Positions 15,001 through 23,881 of a stretch of DNA of 64,000 nucleotides are shown here, piece by piece. The notes below the pieces were generated by a model, which worked only from the letters and a program-made list of their open reading frames with translations, was not told the origin of the DNA and did not search any database. Position numbers and translations under genes: made by a program. Source of the stretch: Hetaerina americana. Taxonomy: Eukaryota; Arthropoda; Insecta; Odonata; Calopterygidae. The DNA is taken from assembly GCA_022747635.1 (NCBI GenBank), contig JAKTNV010000019.1:9921501-9985500 (forward strand). Reading direction: 5' to 3'. Numbering within the stretch: the stretch's first letter is position 1; every line of letters starts with the position of its first letter.

Positions 15001-18000
15001 CAAGATTTCTGAGTATGAGTAGCCATAAAAAATACCCACCACTAGAACCAAGAATATGAGGTAATTCAAAATTTAGGGAAAGAAAATTTAAAACATCAAA
15101 ATATAGCTGAATAAAAAGAACGATTTCAGTAGCAAGCAAGATATTAATCTATAAATAATGAAAACTTCGTTGCAATTTTCCACAGTTAAAACTTTATTGC
15201 CGACCATGGTTTCGATACACTGTATCATCTTCAGGTGAAGATGACCTGAAGATGATACAGTGTATCGAAACCATGGTCGGCAATAAAGTTTTAACTGTGG
15301 AAAATTGCAACGAAGTTTTCATTATGTCTCGATTCCACAATATCACGACTGACTCTTCACTTTTCGTTAATCTATAAATGTAATATTATCATGACCACAC
15401 TTGATTCAATGCTTGCTGTTAGCAGTAGTGGAAGATTTGTCTGTTCCACAGAGGTATATAACTTATGATGTTAGATTGGAGGATTGCTGGTCAATTTAGG
15501 ATAATATCTCACTTAAATGTTGACCACTAAGTTGGGAAATCGGAAAAAAAATCCAAGATTACTCAATTTCTTCACATAATGGGAAATTGGGAAAAGGGCT
15601 GGATCTCCTGCAGGTCTGGAGCATGATGTGTGAATGAGCATAATATTATCCCAAGGTTCACATCATCAGTCCCTGCCCAGCCCAACATTAAGGGTCAATT
15701 GACAGCTTTGGCTGGGGTGCTTAATGCGAGAGATGCAAGGATCACTCCAGAGGCAACATCACAATACCTTCCAGGCATGTTGGCAAGAGAATTCAGGCAG
15801 CAACAAAGCACTCTGATTTGTTTAAAATGAAAGTCAAAGTGCAACTTTATTACCATTCCTACATAACTATTGAATTCATCCAATCAATCAGAATTTTCCA
15901 GACAAAACTTACCTCATGAAATAAACTCAAAAAATGAAGGAATTTCAAATGGTGAGGGCACATGCGAGGATCTGGGTAAAGAGAACTCATGTCTGTCCTG
16001 AATGTGCACTGCACTCAAGTTGCCTCCTGTCAGATTATCCAACAATTAGGCTTTGGGGCTCATCCTGCATTGTCTAATTATCATTGTTTTTTATCTTTTC
16101 TTCAGCAAAATATTTCAGCGTAGGATGGTACCGTTAGAATACATACATGTCAAAACTGATGACTACAAGGGCCTGTGGCATAGTGGTTGTGACAACACTT
16201 TTTTGTGCACTTGTCCAAAGTTTTTAATCAACCTCACAAAAATTGAGTAATTCAAGAGAAAAGAAATTATGAATCTCAGCTACTGACTAAATCCTAATAC
16301 TTTCACAAATTATACATCAATAACTGCATTATAACTCTATTATAACTATAAAATAATCTACGAGTAGGAAGTAGAGGTGATTTTCTTCACATTATTGTCA
16401 AACATAAAACCTAAGAGTTCTTCAATGAGATTCAACGCATTAATGAATTTGATGTGATTACCAGTAGTGGTTGACCAATAAGGGGGAAACATCTCCTCAA
16501 TAGTGGGAATATTCATTGAAGAATTGCGGCTGCCTGTTGTGTGGCTTCCTTTTCTTCTAAGTTCACTCCCTACCTGCAATATACAGAAAAAATTAGAAAA
16601 ATTAACAAAAAAAAAGGATTACAACGGCAATCCTCAGTTTGTCCAAGTTTTTCAGGATGAAACAATATCTCTACTAAATACTTTCAGAAATGAACCACTC
16701 GACCAATGATATGCTGGTCCATAAATAAGACATTCCAAATAAAAACCATTTATTTTAACAGTAGTGAGCATTTACCCTCAATTATGAAATATTAAAATAC
16801 ATAAACGTGTTGGGCAGCCAGTAGTGTAAATTAGTACCAATGAACTTTTGATTTACCATCAATGGCATGAGAAGTAATTTGACACAATGCATTAGATATT
16901 TAAGCAAAAACAGGTAAATCAATGTATAAGTGATAAAAATACCACTACCTTTAAGTTTCTTACATTAACTCCCTAACATGCTTTTTTACTTTGACTCTAA
17001 GAACAGGACCGGGGAGGAACTGGAGAATAAAATGGGAGTATTTTCTGCTTATCGCAAGAGGCAATAAACAAGATAGAGGAAAGAACCTTGACTCCATGCA
17101 AGACCTCTTAAAATCTAAGTTTACAGTGCAGGGAGTGGGCAGTCCAGTGCAGGTGGCTGACAGGGTTGAGCACACAAGACTGGTGCCAAGTCAGGACTGT
17201 AAGGGGGTTGGGGAATCATTGCAATGCCGTTGCAGAAAGTCTTTGCAAGCAGATACTTGACTCCGCTCTTGGTCGTCGGTCAAGACTTTTAGGATGAGTT
17301 TAGTGAAAATCTTTCGCATCCCCAAATTTTCAGTGATAATAAATCTTATCAATGCCAATACAATCTGTGATCATGCTCACACTAAACCGAAAGTCTGGAT
17401 TCAGCACTTCACGCACACATCAGGAAATAATTGTTACCGATACTTTTTATACAAACCTTGCATAGATATTTTAGGGCTGAGAGAAATGAGATAGATGGAT
17501 AGCAGGATTTATTGGAGCAATAATCAAGGTCTGGAGGGAAATAGAGCCAGCAAAGGGTGGCAGGAGCAGTGAACAAAAAGGTAAGAAGAAGCAAAGTAAG
17601 CATATAGCAGGTGAGCCAAGGAAAATTATGCGTAGAACTACAAGCTGATCCAACCAACTTGGTCATTATTCAGATCTACATGACAACAAATAATTATGGG
17701 AAGGAATAAATAGAGTTTATAATCAATGAAACATAATAATGTCAGGTGTAACTGGAAGAAAACATTTGGTAGTGATGGGGTCTTGAATGAGGTAGGTGAA
17801 AGGAGCGACAAGGTTGTTGCAGGGGAGTGGTTTAGGAACAAGGAGCGACCATGCGGAGAAAGCTATTTGATTCTACGACAGACATGGCTCAGCCATAACG
17901 AACATTTGCTTTAAAGACTACAACAAATGTAGGTATATACAGAAAATGCCCTAGGGTTTGCAGAGATATAAGTTACATTGCATATGATTAGGCAAAGATT

Positions 18001-21000
18001 TAGAAACAGGATGATTAATTCACTCGGCTACTTTTCCTTGGAGTGAATGAGGATTGAGATCATAATTCATTAATATCGAAATGTAACATCGGATCAAAGA
18101 GAATTAAACACGGAAGATGGTTGAGAACATTGAATGTACAAGCATTAACCAGGAGAAAAAGAAAGTAGTACCAGAAGGCAGGAGAAAAAAGGAGGACAGG
18201 GATACAGGTACAATTTAAAAAAATGGTAACAAAAAATTGGTATCAAAAATATGGCATCAACAGCCTAAAATGAAATTACAGGACCAGTAAGTAGGAAAAG
18301 GATGAGGGAACCATGGATTACACACAACATGATCAGGAAGACAGACAAGAGAAGACAATTGAAAAATGTAGGCAGAATTAAAGTGAAGGAAGTACAAATA
18401 GTTAAATAACAAACTGATGTGGGCAACCAAAAGGCAAAAAAAAGCATGGGGAAGGACAGGGTGAGAACAAGGAGAAATTCTGAGGAAAAATGCCATAAAT
18501 GAAATGAATGGTACAGAGAGATGAGTAACCCAAAAGAAGCCAAGACTGTATTAATAGTTGTAAGATTACATCCATCCTTGGTGGGGTAGTTAAGGGGGAG
18601 TTTCAATTGTCAACTTTATGGAATTTACACAACATACTGTATTGAAATATAAAACTTTGTAATTCCACGTACACTTTTTCAGTCAGCAAAAATTGGACAT
18701 GAACAGTATGGGCTGATGGGCATTGGAAAATGTTTGGACAGGAAGGGTAAAGTTTCAGTTATCTAGATGCTGGAGGAGGAACGGTAAAGACCGTGCACCA
18801 TTTTTTATAATTAACATATATATCATCATAGCCAGCTGCAACTTGGTATTGAACAAAGGGAAAGGTGATGTGGCCAGTAGTTCCTTCCTTCTGACCTAAG
18901 CATGCATCAGGAGGCTGTCTTGAAACCCCAATATGACTCACTGGTCAGCTTTTACTCGTGATACTGTATTTTTCAGATTGCCATGAACTAGCATGCTCTT
19001 GCCCAAGTTGTGCAAGTGTGATCCATCACATATCCACCTTAATAGTATGCTCCACCACCCAAATATAAATCCACCACCTCTGCTGCAGAACAGCATGCAG
19101 TTAGGGGTCAAATTAATCAGCAAATCACAGCGAGAATGGATATTATTTTTGATATCAATCTTGAGGAAAAATTTTTAAATTTTAGTCAAATAAAACAGTT
19201 TCCGGCGTGGCTTGGTGGAAAATCTTCCCATTGAAATTTTAGTCATTAAAAGTCCACAAGTTTATCAATTCAAAAGGATCTTTTGAAATGCACAAATGGA
19301 AAAGACGAGGGATAGAAGGATTTGATCTGTTCCACTGCAATTTGAATTTTCTACAACATTAAAAATCCATCTTTGACTTAACTCTAACCCTGCCTGCCAT
19401 GTGCTTACACCCATCTCTCTTCTTTTTCCCTGCCCTTTCTGCATAATGTTTTGTACATGCAAGCCCCATTAGCTTCTGCATCATCTTTATTGAGTCCAGG
19501 ACAAGTTGTACACATGCCTAAAACAATTCAATCTGTTGAGAAGAAAAGCTCTATAAATTATCCACTGATCCATACTTTGGCCGAAACAAGGCTGAAAAAC
19601 CCATTAATGCTGAGTCAACAGAAGGCACTAATAATATTAAAATAGTTATGATCCCCCTCATTAGCATAAGTTCACATTTTTATTCCTTCATACTTTTAAT
19701 AATTTAACATGTTAGTTCACATTTAAAGATTATTTTTAACATGTTGTTGTGAGTTTACATGCTTACTTTGCTGTTGAACTACCGAAAAAATGATAACTGC
19801 ACTATTCTGCCTAATTGGAAGTTATTTCAGACATTCCTGCACACCAAAAGACTTAACTGGAATTTAGGAAAATAATGAAATGCGTGGACAGTGACAAAAA
19901 GAAGCCACCAAATCCTGTGGTCTTTGTGACACACCCTTTCATTTTTGGCACCACAGGGAAGGTAGCAAGAATCCTGGGACAATGCAACATCATGCTAAGA
20001 TTCAAGACAGTGAACAAAATGCTGAGCCGCTTCTAAGAGTCAAGGGCATCATTACACATACAAGTTATAAAGGTATGCGTGAAATCTCTGAGGCAGGAAA
20101 TACTACATCAGGTGAACACAAAAAGGGGAGTTAATGAAAACTCCAAGAACACCAAGGCAAACTAGCCCCTAGTGGACTACCCACTAATGTTACAGAAAAT
20201 GCCTTCACCCAAGTCACCGGCAGAGGGATAGGTGACCTCCAATATACGTGCACACTTCTTCAATAATCGAAGCAACTCCTAACTTGAAGACAAAGCTGCA
20301 ATACCTCTGCAATCTCACCAGGAGAATGATGAGCTCACCCCAGGAAAGCAATGCAAATTCTCCTAAAAACCCTGAATTTCTACAATGCGCCTTCATTGGG
20401 CAGTACAGTGAAAACTGATGGCTGAAAAGCATTGTTTAACTTGCTATGGAATATTGGGCCACTGAGTTGTATTTTAATATAGGTAACTCTGGAGCAACTT
20501 TAGCTTCACCCAAGTTACATGGTTTTTAGGGTACAAGATTTACCTATCCACAGGTGGCACAGGGCATAAGGAACTGGTCCACCTTATTAAAACGATGTGT
20601 TAATGTCACTGGACTTAGGCTTAGTAATGGGTGAGCTCTATCCTCATCTTTGAAACCACCTCTGATGTGGTGGTAGGTATGACAGGAATTTGTGGGCAGC
20701 CAAAATTGTTTAAATGCTTTGCAATGAGGGCATTCCTGTTTTCACAGGATACAGTCCTTCCTCGGTCACAAATAATGCTCATAACTAATCACACCCAAGT
20801 CTATTGAAAAACACTTCGTGATTTTATCATGTTTACTGTGCTTGTTGATATCTAATGATTAGAGATTCAAAATAATGTGACACAAACACTCAAATGAAAC
20901 TCATCGTAACAAATAAGTGCCCACAGGCTGCGAAAATACCGTAGGTTTATGAGTAAATATTTACTGTCATTATAACAATAAGGGCAATATCCTGCAATGA

Positions 21001-22109
21001 TCAATTCTTAATGTTTATTTTCAATGTGGCCTTACGACGCTGTCTTTCATTACTATCCTGACCAAATGAGGAAGTTCGCCAGCAATCCATGGCACCATGA
21101 AAATTGGGGTATCATGTCTGCAGGGCCAAACCATTAAAATACAACAAAAAAAAACAACATTAAATACTAACAGTAGGTCCACAATGTTACTTACTGTATT
21201 TCTCTGTTCACGACTTGGTCTATCAAGTTGATATATGACACAAGGCTCTTTAACCATTGGCGTCAGGAATGTGTCGTTTGTTGTAGCGTTGTCACTCAAG
21301 TGTAGAAGTAAAATCAAAACTGCTGGTCTGTTTTTAACCAGTTGCTATGAAGATAAATATCCTTGTAAGTAGGCTTTCAAAAATTAAACCACTAAGTAAT
21401 GTTCTTATTTCCCATACTTACCCCACGCTGTAGCTTCCTGTGCAACTCACAAAATTTTCGCGCATCTTGTTCTCTATTTTCTTGGATAAGTTTTTTCTTT
21501 ATCTTCTCTACGATATAAAATTCATCCTGCACAGCGTTGGTAACAAGAGAACATTGTGAAATGTACCCAAATATTTTACGATAATGTAGCAGCGCATCAT
21601 CTGTAATTAACGCATAAAAAAGAGCTTTGAATATCGTCAACAATTTGACGACAAAATTAAGAGGCAAGGTGCCATAACTGAATTAATTTGCAAGCTAATT
21701 ATACGTCGCAAAAATCCAAAATTTAAAACGTATGCATTACTGGATTACTATGGTTTCTAGTAAACGATAATTGACGTCAACGATATTAACAATGATTCAT
21801 CTTAATCTAATCATGACAACACTAAACTTTTTGTACGAATACATTAAAAAGATTGTAACATTCAGCCAGCGCAGATGACAACAGTACACGAAAAAATATT
21901 ACAACAATGAAAATTTATAACAATTTGGTTTAATGTGCCTTTTTCAACGAAATTTAAATGTGATGAATTCTTGACATTCAAATGTAAATCGGACCACTTA
22001 AGTAATCAATGTTGGCGCGAAACATACCTTGATTCTTTCCGCTCAAATTTAAACACAATTTATGCAATAACGTAGCAGCATTACTTCCATCTGGGCTCCC
22101 TTGAGGCAT
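1..22109 (-). CDS. TUBGCP3: Gamma-tubulin complex component 3 (GCP3 / Grip91), 5' part of gene, seven exons
   Basis: GCP3 is a core subunit of the gamma-tubulin small and ring complexes that nucleate microtubules at centrosomes and spindles. Seven exons join in frame on the minus strand: 22109-22028, 21600-21422, 21344-21195, 16573-16462, 10917-10783, 6711-6596 and 90-1. Every boundary is GT/AG and the phases match in series (1,0,0,1,1,0), giving 288 residues. Three stretches identify the family: DEFYIVEKIKKKLIQ and FCELHRKL in exon 2 followed by LLLHLSDN in exon 3 (the GCP3 N-terminal helical region), ALLKEVIYSFQGIEG in exon 6, and LSKPEQNAVLRAAELGWLHN in exon 7, where the GRIP1 region begins. 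The middle (exons 4-5) is low-complexity and poorly conserved, as in other GCP3 proteins. The start is the first ATG of exon 1, 443 bp from the divergent Gdi start. The remaining roughly 550-600 residues lie beyond the left edge. Family assignment is firm; exon 4 and 5 boundaries rest on phase and splice sites alone. Confidence 0.9.
519..1845 (-). mobile_element. Mariner-like element, decayed, TA-flanked
   Basis: Terminal inverted repeats of about 25 bp (GAGGGGACCCAAAA.. at the left, the same sequence reversed at the right) are bounded by TA at 517-518 and 1846-1847. The 1.33-kb length is standard for mariner. Minus-strand transposase pieces run from 1649 to about 590: N-terminal helix-turn-helix (RVYEWLTCFENGE, GRPSTSRTDENI), a catalytic middle (LPPGQTVNQKFYLEVLKRLR) and [18 protein letters not shown] containing the third Asp, then NGEYFEG at the end. 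Frameshifts and stops make it non-autonomous. It lies in TUBGCP3 intron 6. Confidence 0.92.
590..1649 (-). pseudogene. Broken mariner transposase
   Basis: Three reading frames each carry consecutive parts of one mariner transposase. The N-terminal frame stops near 1248; the catalytic middle frame stops at 887; the C-terminal frame ends near 626 with a stop before NGEYFEG. The region around the second catalytic Asp (normally HHDNAP..H) is scrambled to HRRLVPPS, so the protein could not be active. Confidence 0.85.
3985..5269 (+). mobile_element. Mariner-like element, decayed
   Basis: The termini CGAGAGTGGTCCC and CGAGGGTGGTTCC (inverted) define a 1285-bp element. The right TA is intact (5270-5271); the left has mutated to AA (3983-3984). 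Transposase motifs on the plus strand are DETWAHYFTPETKEQSKQW, KKAKTISFTGKVIALVFWDA, FHQDNAPPHKS and YLPDLAPLDFLF, covering all three catalytic Asp positions, then KWLGGQRFSNREEV. Several stops interrupt the N-terminal half. It lies in TUBGCP3 intron 6 and is a different mariner lineage from the 519-1845 element. Confidence 0.9.
4160..5201 (+). pseudogene. Broken mariner transposase
   Basis: The N-terminal half (about 4160-4560) is readable only across stops (GRPNEVATPETVKKIHK is legible). Frames 4632-4865 and 4980-5201 cover the catalytic core and C-terminus. It is degenerate but keeps the D, D, D positions of the family. Confidence 0.82.
5530..5830 (-). mobile_element. Possible tRNA-derived SINE remnant
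   Basis: On the minus strand, TGGCAGCGAGGCAACG resembles a pol III A box. GGTTTTGGGTTAGGGTCCT, about 35 bp further on, resembles a degenerate B box. A downstream non-tRNA body then runs to an A/T-rich tail near 5540. No target duplication was found, so this is tentative. Confidence 0.4.
6596..6711 (-). CDS. TUBGCP3: TUBGCP3 exon 6
   Basis: A pyrimidine-rich acceptor ending TTTGAATAG and donor GTATGA bound 38 codons. ERALLKEVIYSFQGIEG corresponds to the conserved GCP3 stretch in which an RDILYVFQGIDGK-like motif leads into the GRIP1 region. The phase joins exon 5 through a split Leu codon. Confidence 0.88.
6712..10782 (-). other. TUBGCP3 intron 5, no recognised content
   Basis: This is 4.1 kb of AT-rich intronic DNA. 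The short open frames present (for example 7776-8093) show no family motif or coding-like composition, and no transposon termini were recognised. Confidence 0.65.
10783..10917 (-). CDS. TUBGCP3: TUBGCP3 exon 5 (variable linker)
   Basis: The acceptor is GCATGTTTCAG and the donor GTAAGT. The exon is 135 bp with 44 complete codons and matching phases (2 bases in, 1 base out). Its Ser/Thr/Lys-rich content (for example KTGTSDHFKTFTDWKNSGSQ) fits the low-complexity linker before the GRIP1 region of GCP3. There is no homology evidence for this exon on its own. Confidence 0.72.
11277..11437. mobile_element. Fold-back element 1 (97-bp palindrome) with 12-bp target duplication
   Basis: 11287-11383 is a near-perfect palindrome centred on 11335 with 48-bp arms. 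It is followed by a one-sided tail (11384-11425) and flanked by the direct repeat TCCAAATGTTTA at 11277-11288 and 11426-11437. There is no coding capacity. The arms contain a TTTGTAATTCCACAG motif seen again in a fragment near 18656. It lies in TUBGCP3 intron 4. Confidence 0.88.
13265..13403. mobile_element. Fold-back element 2 (diverged inverted repeat)
   Basis: The left arm (13265-13326) and right arm (13344-13403) are inverted copies with about 80 percent identity. They share TTCTTTAATAC, AACTAGTTTC-like and TACTACAC blocks around a short loop. The layout resembles the sharper fold-backs at 11287 and 15155. No target duplication was established. Confidence 0.7.
13430..14330 (+). mobile_element. 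RTE-type LINE remnant (RT C-terminal region), split by a SINE
   Basis: Before the SINE, the plus strand reads as a degenerate copy of a LINE C-terminal domain (RNIRRRMH, AFKGRVDE-like). It resumes after the SINE as FEMWEWRI, WTERKTNDKVLG and LKNVIEGRL, then ILNRLKRGKKYADSK. These correspond to the LEAFEMWCWRRM / WTEKVTNEEVL / VIEGRMEGKRGRGRPR end of RTE-like ORF2 proteins. Many stops are present. The same family recurs at 30530-30960. Confidence 0.6.
13672..14001 (+). mobile_element. tRNA-derived SINE, copy 1, with target-site duplication
   Basis: The 310-bp body (13682-13991) has a pol III A box at 13702-13716 (TGGCTAACGTACTGG) and a perfect B box at 13737-13747 (GGTTCAAATCC). A unique body follows, ending in a TAC-repeat tail. 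It is flanked by the direct repeat ACGCTTTTGA at 13672-13681 and 13992-14001. It inserted into an older LINE remnant. A second copy lies about 500 bp away in the opposite orientation. Confidence 0.92.
14474..14802 (-). mobile_element. tRNA-derived SINE, copy 2, inverted, with target-site duplication
   Basis: Same family as copy 1, on the minus strand: B box GGGTCAAATCC, matching body, and the trinucleotide tail (seen as GTAGTAGTAGTACT on the plus strand) at the left. It is flanked by CCACCTTCCTA at 14474-14484 and 14792-14802. Divergence from copy 1 looks moderate, so both are fairly old. Confidence 0.9.
14905..14986 (+). mobile_element. 3' end fragment of the CR1/L2-type LINE
   Basis: The sequence CACCTTTTTGGTGGCTTGCAGGG followed by a (GTAGAT)n-like tail matches the 3' terminus of the LINE at 41700-45745. 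A CCTGCAAG ... CTTGCAGG pair brackets a C tract, so the end can form a hairpin. Confidence 0.72.
15144..15379. mobile_element. Fold-back element 3 with hammerhead-like core and 13-bp target duplication
   Basis: The arms 15155-15235 and 15245-15325 are 81 bp each, perfectly inverted, around a 9-nt loop. A one-sided tail (15326-15366) follows. The direct repeat TTAATCTATAAAT lies at 15144-15156 and 15367-15379. Next to the fold centre each arm reads CTGAAGAT-GATAC-..-GTATC-GAAACC, the hammerhead-like pattern shared with elements 7 and 8. Confidence 0.92.
16462..16573 (-). CDS. TUBGCP3: TUBGCP3 exon 4 (variable linker)
   Basis: The acceptor TATATTGCAG precedes an open frame in the phase demanded by exon 3. 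I placed the donor at GTAATC (16461-16456) because it gives the phase-1 end that exon 5 requires. The 37 residues include NIPTIEEMFPPYWSTTT. Without that splice the frame stays open for another 33 codons to a stop at 16361-16363, so a truncated isoform is conceivable. Confidence 0.7.
17715..18520 (+). mobile_element. RTE-type LINE remnant (endonuclease to linker region)
   Basis: Plus-strand translation across stops shows GVLNEVGERSDKVV and RFRNRMINSLGYF (endonuclease end). It then shows PWITHNMIRKTDKRRQLKN, which fits the KPWITEEMLQKMDERR segment that follows the endonuclease in RTE-like ORF2 proteins. No intact frame remains. It may belong to the same family as 13430-14330. Confidence 0.5.
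19875..20130 (+). mobile_element. Possible Penelope-like element remnant (RT end to GIY-YIG junction)
   Basis: The plus strand reads HPFIFGTTGKVARILGQCNI then RFKTVNKMLSRF, resembling the conserved Penelope stretch of the type PYxxGTTDRIxRILxKYNI..FKPxxKI. A shift later, YKGMREISEAGNTTSGEHKK aligns loosely with the GVYEIPC..YIGETGR..R.KEH start of the GIY-YIG endonuclease. The match is weak but ordered. It matters because the fold-back elements here look like Penelope terminal repeats. Confidence 0.4.
21195..21344 (-). CDS. TUBGCP3: TUBGCP3 exon 3
   Basis: Exactly 50 codons, phase 0 on both sides. The acceptor is TCTTCATAG and the donor GTAAGT. It continues the helical block with VKNRPAVLILLLHLSDN, then enters the variable linker. 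Confidence 0.9.
21422..21600 (-). CDS. TUBGCP3: TUBGCP3 exon 2
   Basis: The acceptor TTAATTACAG ends at 21601 and the donor GTAAGT starts at 21421. The exon encodes 59 residues, including VQDEFYIVEKIKKKLIQENR and ARKFCELHRKLQ, which is the best-conserved N-terminal block of GCP3. It is the strongest single piece of evidence for the gene. Confidence 0.93.
22028..22109 (-). CDS. TUBGCP3: TUBGCP3 exon 1 (coding part)
   Basis: Encodes 27 residues beginning MPQGSPDGSNAATLLHKL plus one base of the next codon. The donor is GTATGT at 22027-22022. The ATG is the only one in frame before the donor, and human GCP3 has a similar short N-terminal segment (a leucine-rich LL..LC motif) here. Confidence 0.85.
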
Positions 22110-22552
22110 CTTTTATTGTATTATTCTTAAGAACACACATATAAGCATTAGATATCGAAAAACTACATTCATCCATGAAAACTCATAACAGACGATGTTT
22201 TCGCTAGATGTAGTTAATTTTACTTCCACCACATGTCTCTGGCGAATATAACAGTTCGTGGTTGACTCATTTTCGGCGCAAATGTCTTTCAGTATGAAAT
22301 ACTGCTTTTATCAGTCTCTACCACTCAGTTCATGTATTTAAGAAATTTTCCTGTTTGTTATAAGGCAGGAGACCAAAAACATTGTTGTAAATAGCAAACA
22401 ACCACCTTCGCGTAGTACGCACCACGCATGCTGCAGCGTGCATCAGCGCCACCTGTCGAGAATTCTTATAAGCTTATCTGGTTGGGGAGTGACGGGTGGA
22501 TTCATTAGTAATTTTGATTAATATAAGTTGTCATTTGTATTAAAGATCAAAT
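22110..22552. promoter_or_regulatory. Divergent promoter region shared by TUBGCP3 and Gdi
   Basis: The two start codons lie back to back and 443 bp apart, so both promoters and both 5' UTRs must fit here (or, for TUBGCP3, partly in exon 1). The segment from about 22400 to 22500 is richer in G+C and CpG than its surroundings. No convincing TATA box is placed for either gene. Just inside TUBGCP3 intron 1, 22014-22022 read on the minus strand is TTTCGCGCC, matching the E2F consensus TTTSSCGC. A TGACGTCA palindrome (CRE-like) lies at 21772-21779. Both sites are inferred from sequence only. Confidence 0.6.
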
Positions 22553-23881
22553 ATGGATGAAGAATACGATGCCATTGTTCTCGGAACTGGACTTAAAGAG
22601 TGTATTTTGAGCGGAATGTTATCAGTTTCTGGAAAGAAAGTTCTACACATTGACCGGAACAAGTACTATGGTGGTGAGTCTGCTTCAATCACACCTTTGG
22701 AAGAGCTGTTCTCTCAATTTGGCCTTCCTGCTCCAGATGAGAGCTATGGCCGTGGAAGAGAATGGAATGTGGACTTGATACCGAAATTCCTCATGGCTAA
22801 TGGACAGCTCGTGAAACTTCTTATTCACACTGGAGTTACCCGCTATCTCGAGTTCAAATCAGTTGAAGGCAGTTACGTGTACAAGGGAGGTAAAATTTCT
22901 AAAGTGCCTGTGGATGAGAGAGAGGCCCTGGCGTCTGATTTGATGGGAATGTTTGAGAAAAGAAGATTTAAAAACTTTCTCATATATGTCCAAGACTTCC
23001 GAGAAGATGACCCGAAAACCTGGAAAGATATGGATCCTCAGAATACAACCATGGGGCAAGTATATGAAAAGTTTGGACTCGACCGTAATACGCAGGATTT
23101 CACTGGTCATGCTTTAGCTCTTTATAGGGATGATGATTACTTAAAACTGCCTGCTTTGCAGACTGTCAGGAGGATAAAACTTTACAGTGATTCTCTTGCT
23201 AGATATGGAAAGTCGCCCTACTTGTACCCTATGTATGGCCTTGGCGAATTACCTCAGGGTTTTGCTCGTTTGAGTGCTATTTACGGTGGCACTTATATGC
23301 TGGATAAAGCTGTTGATGAAATAGTTATGGAGAATGGAAAAGTAGTGGGCGTTAGATCAGGTAATGAGGTGGCAAAATGTAAGCAAGTATTTTGCGATCC
23401 ATCATATGTTCCTGATAAAGCTCAGAAAACTGGTCAAGTAATTCGTTGTATTTGCTTAATGGACCATCCTGTCCCTGGGACACGTGATGCTCTTTCGACA
23501 CAAATCATCATTCCTCAGAAACAAGTTGCGCGGAAGTCAGATATTTATGTGTCCTTGGTGAGTTACACACACCAAGTTTCAGCTAAGGGGTGGTTCATAG
23601 CTATGGTGTCCACCACGGTGGAAACTGCTAATCCCGAGGCCGAGATTAAACCAGGGCTTGAACTTCTCGGACCCATCAAGCAAAAATTTGTTCGAATTAG
23701 CGATTACATGGAGCCAACTGATGATGGTCTGGGAAGTCAAATTTTCATATCAAAATCTTATGATGCCACCACACACTTTGAAACTACTTGCTTAGATGTG
23801 CTCGATATTTTCCGTCGAGGCACAGGGGAGGATTTTGACTTCTCCAAAGTTAAGCATGACTTAGGTGATGAGGAACAGTAA
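22553..23881 (+). CDS. Gdi: Rab GDP-dissociation inhibitor, complete, single exon
   Basis: Rab GDI extracts prenylated GDP-bound Rab GTPases from membranes and recycles them through the cytosol. The open frame of 442 residues matches the usual family length of about 445. It starts [20 protein letters not shown], with the degenerate dinucleotide-fold motif GTGLKE characteristic of GDI/REP proteins. Conserved region 1 contains [18 protein letters not shown]. Conserved region 2 spans roughly residues 93-150 ([22 protein letters not shown]). Conserved region 3 has [20 protein letters not shown] and [20 protein letters not shown]. The Rab-binding residues known from bovine GDI (Tyr39, Glu233, Arg240) correspond to Tyr39, Glu232 and Arg239 here. 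[10 protein letters not shown] marks the C-terminal part. There is no frameshift or internal stop. The gene has no coding introns, unlike both neighbours; no poly(A) tract or flanking repeat was seen that would prove a retrocopy. Confidence 0.98.
   Translation: MDEEYDAIVLGTGLKECILSGMLSVSGKKVLHIDRNKYYGGESASITPLEELFSQFGLPAPDESYGRGREWNVDLIPKFLMANGQLVKLLIHTGVTRYLEFKSVEGSYVYKGGKISKVPVDEREALASDLMGMFEKRRFKNFLIYVQDFREDDPKTWKDMDPQNTTMGQVYEKFGLDRNTQDFTGHALALYRDDDYLKLPALQTVRRIKLYSDSLARYGKSPYLYPMYGLGELPQGFARLSAIYGGTYMLDKAVDEIVMENGKVVGVRSGNEVAKCKQVFCDPSYVPDKAQKTGQVIRCICLMDHPVPGTRDALSTQIIIPQKQVARKSDIYVSLVSYTHQVSAKGWFIAMVSTTVETANPEAEIKPGLELLGPIKQKFVRISDYMEPTDDGLGSQIFISKSYDATTHFETTCLDVLDIFRRGTGEDFDFSKVKHDLGDEEQ

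Larger units (their letters stand above)
10918..16461 (-). other. TUBGCP3 intron 4
   Basis: The intron holds fold-back elements 1-3, an RTE-type LINE remnant, two SINE copies and a LINE 3' end. The stretch 11440-13260 is moderately complex and may be old repeat DNA, but no family could be assigned. The same holds for 15380-16350. Confidence 0.65.
16574..21194 (-). other. TUBGCP3 intron 3
   Basis: This 4.6-kb intron contains an RTE-type LINE endonuclease remnant and a Penelope-like remnant, described separately. The rest (16574-17700, 18620-19870 and 20450-21194) shows nothing recognisable. Confidence 0.65.

Noticed and set aside
16358..16579. A separate small gene ending at the 16361 stop
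   Set aside because: The acceptor and phase join it to TUBGCP3 exon 3, and the internal GTAATC donor gives exactly the phase exon 5 needs. It is better explained as exon 4.
22553..23881. Gdi as a processed pseudogene
   Set aside because: The frame is complete with all conserved residues and expected length, and no poly(A) tract or flanking direct repeat was seen. It is treated as a functional gene.
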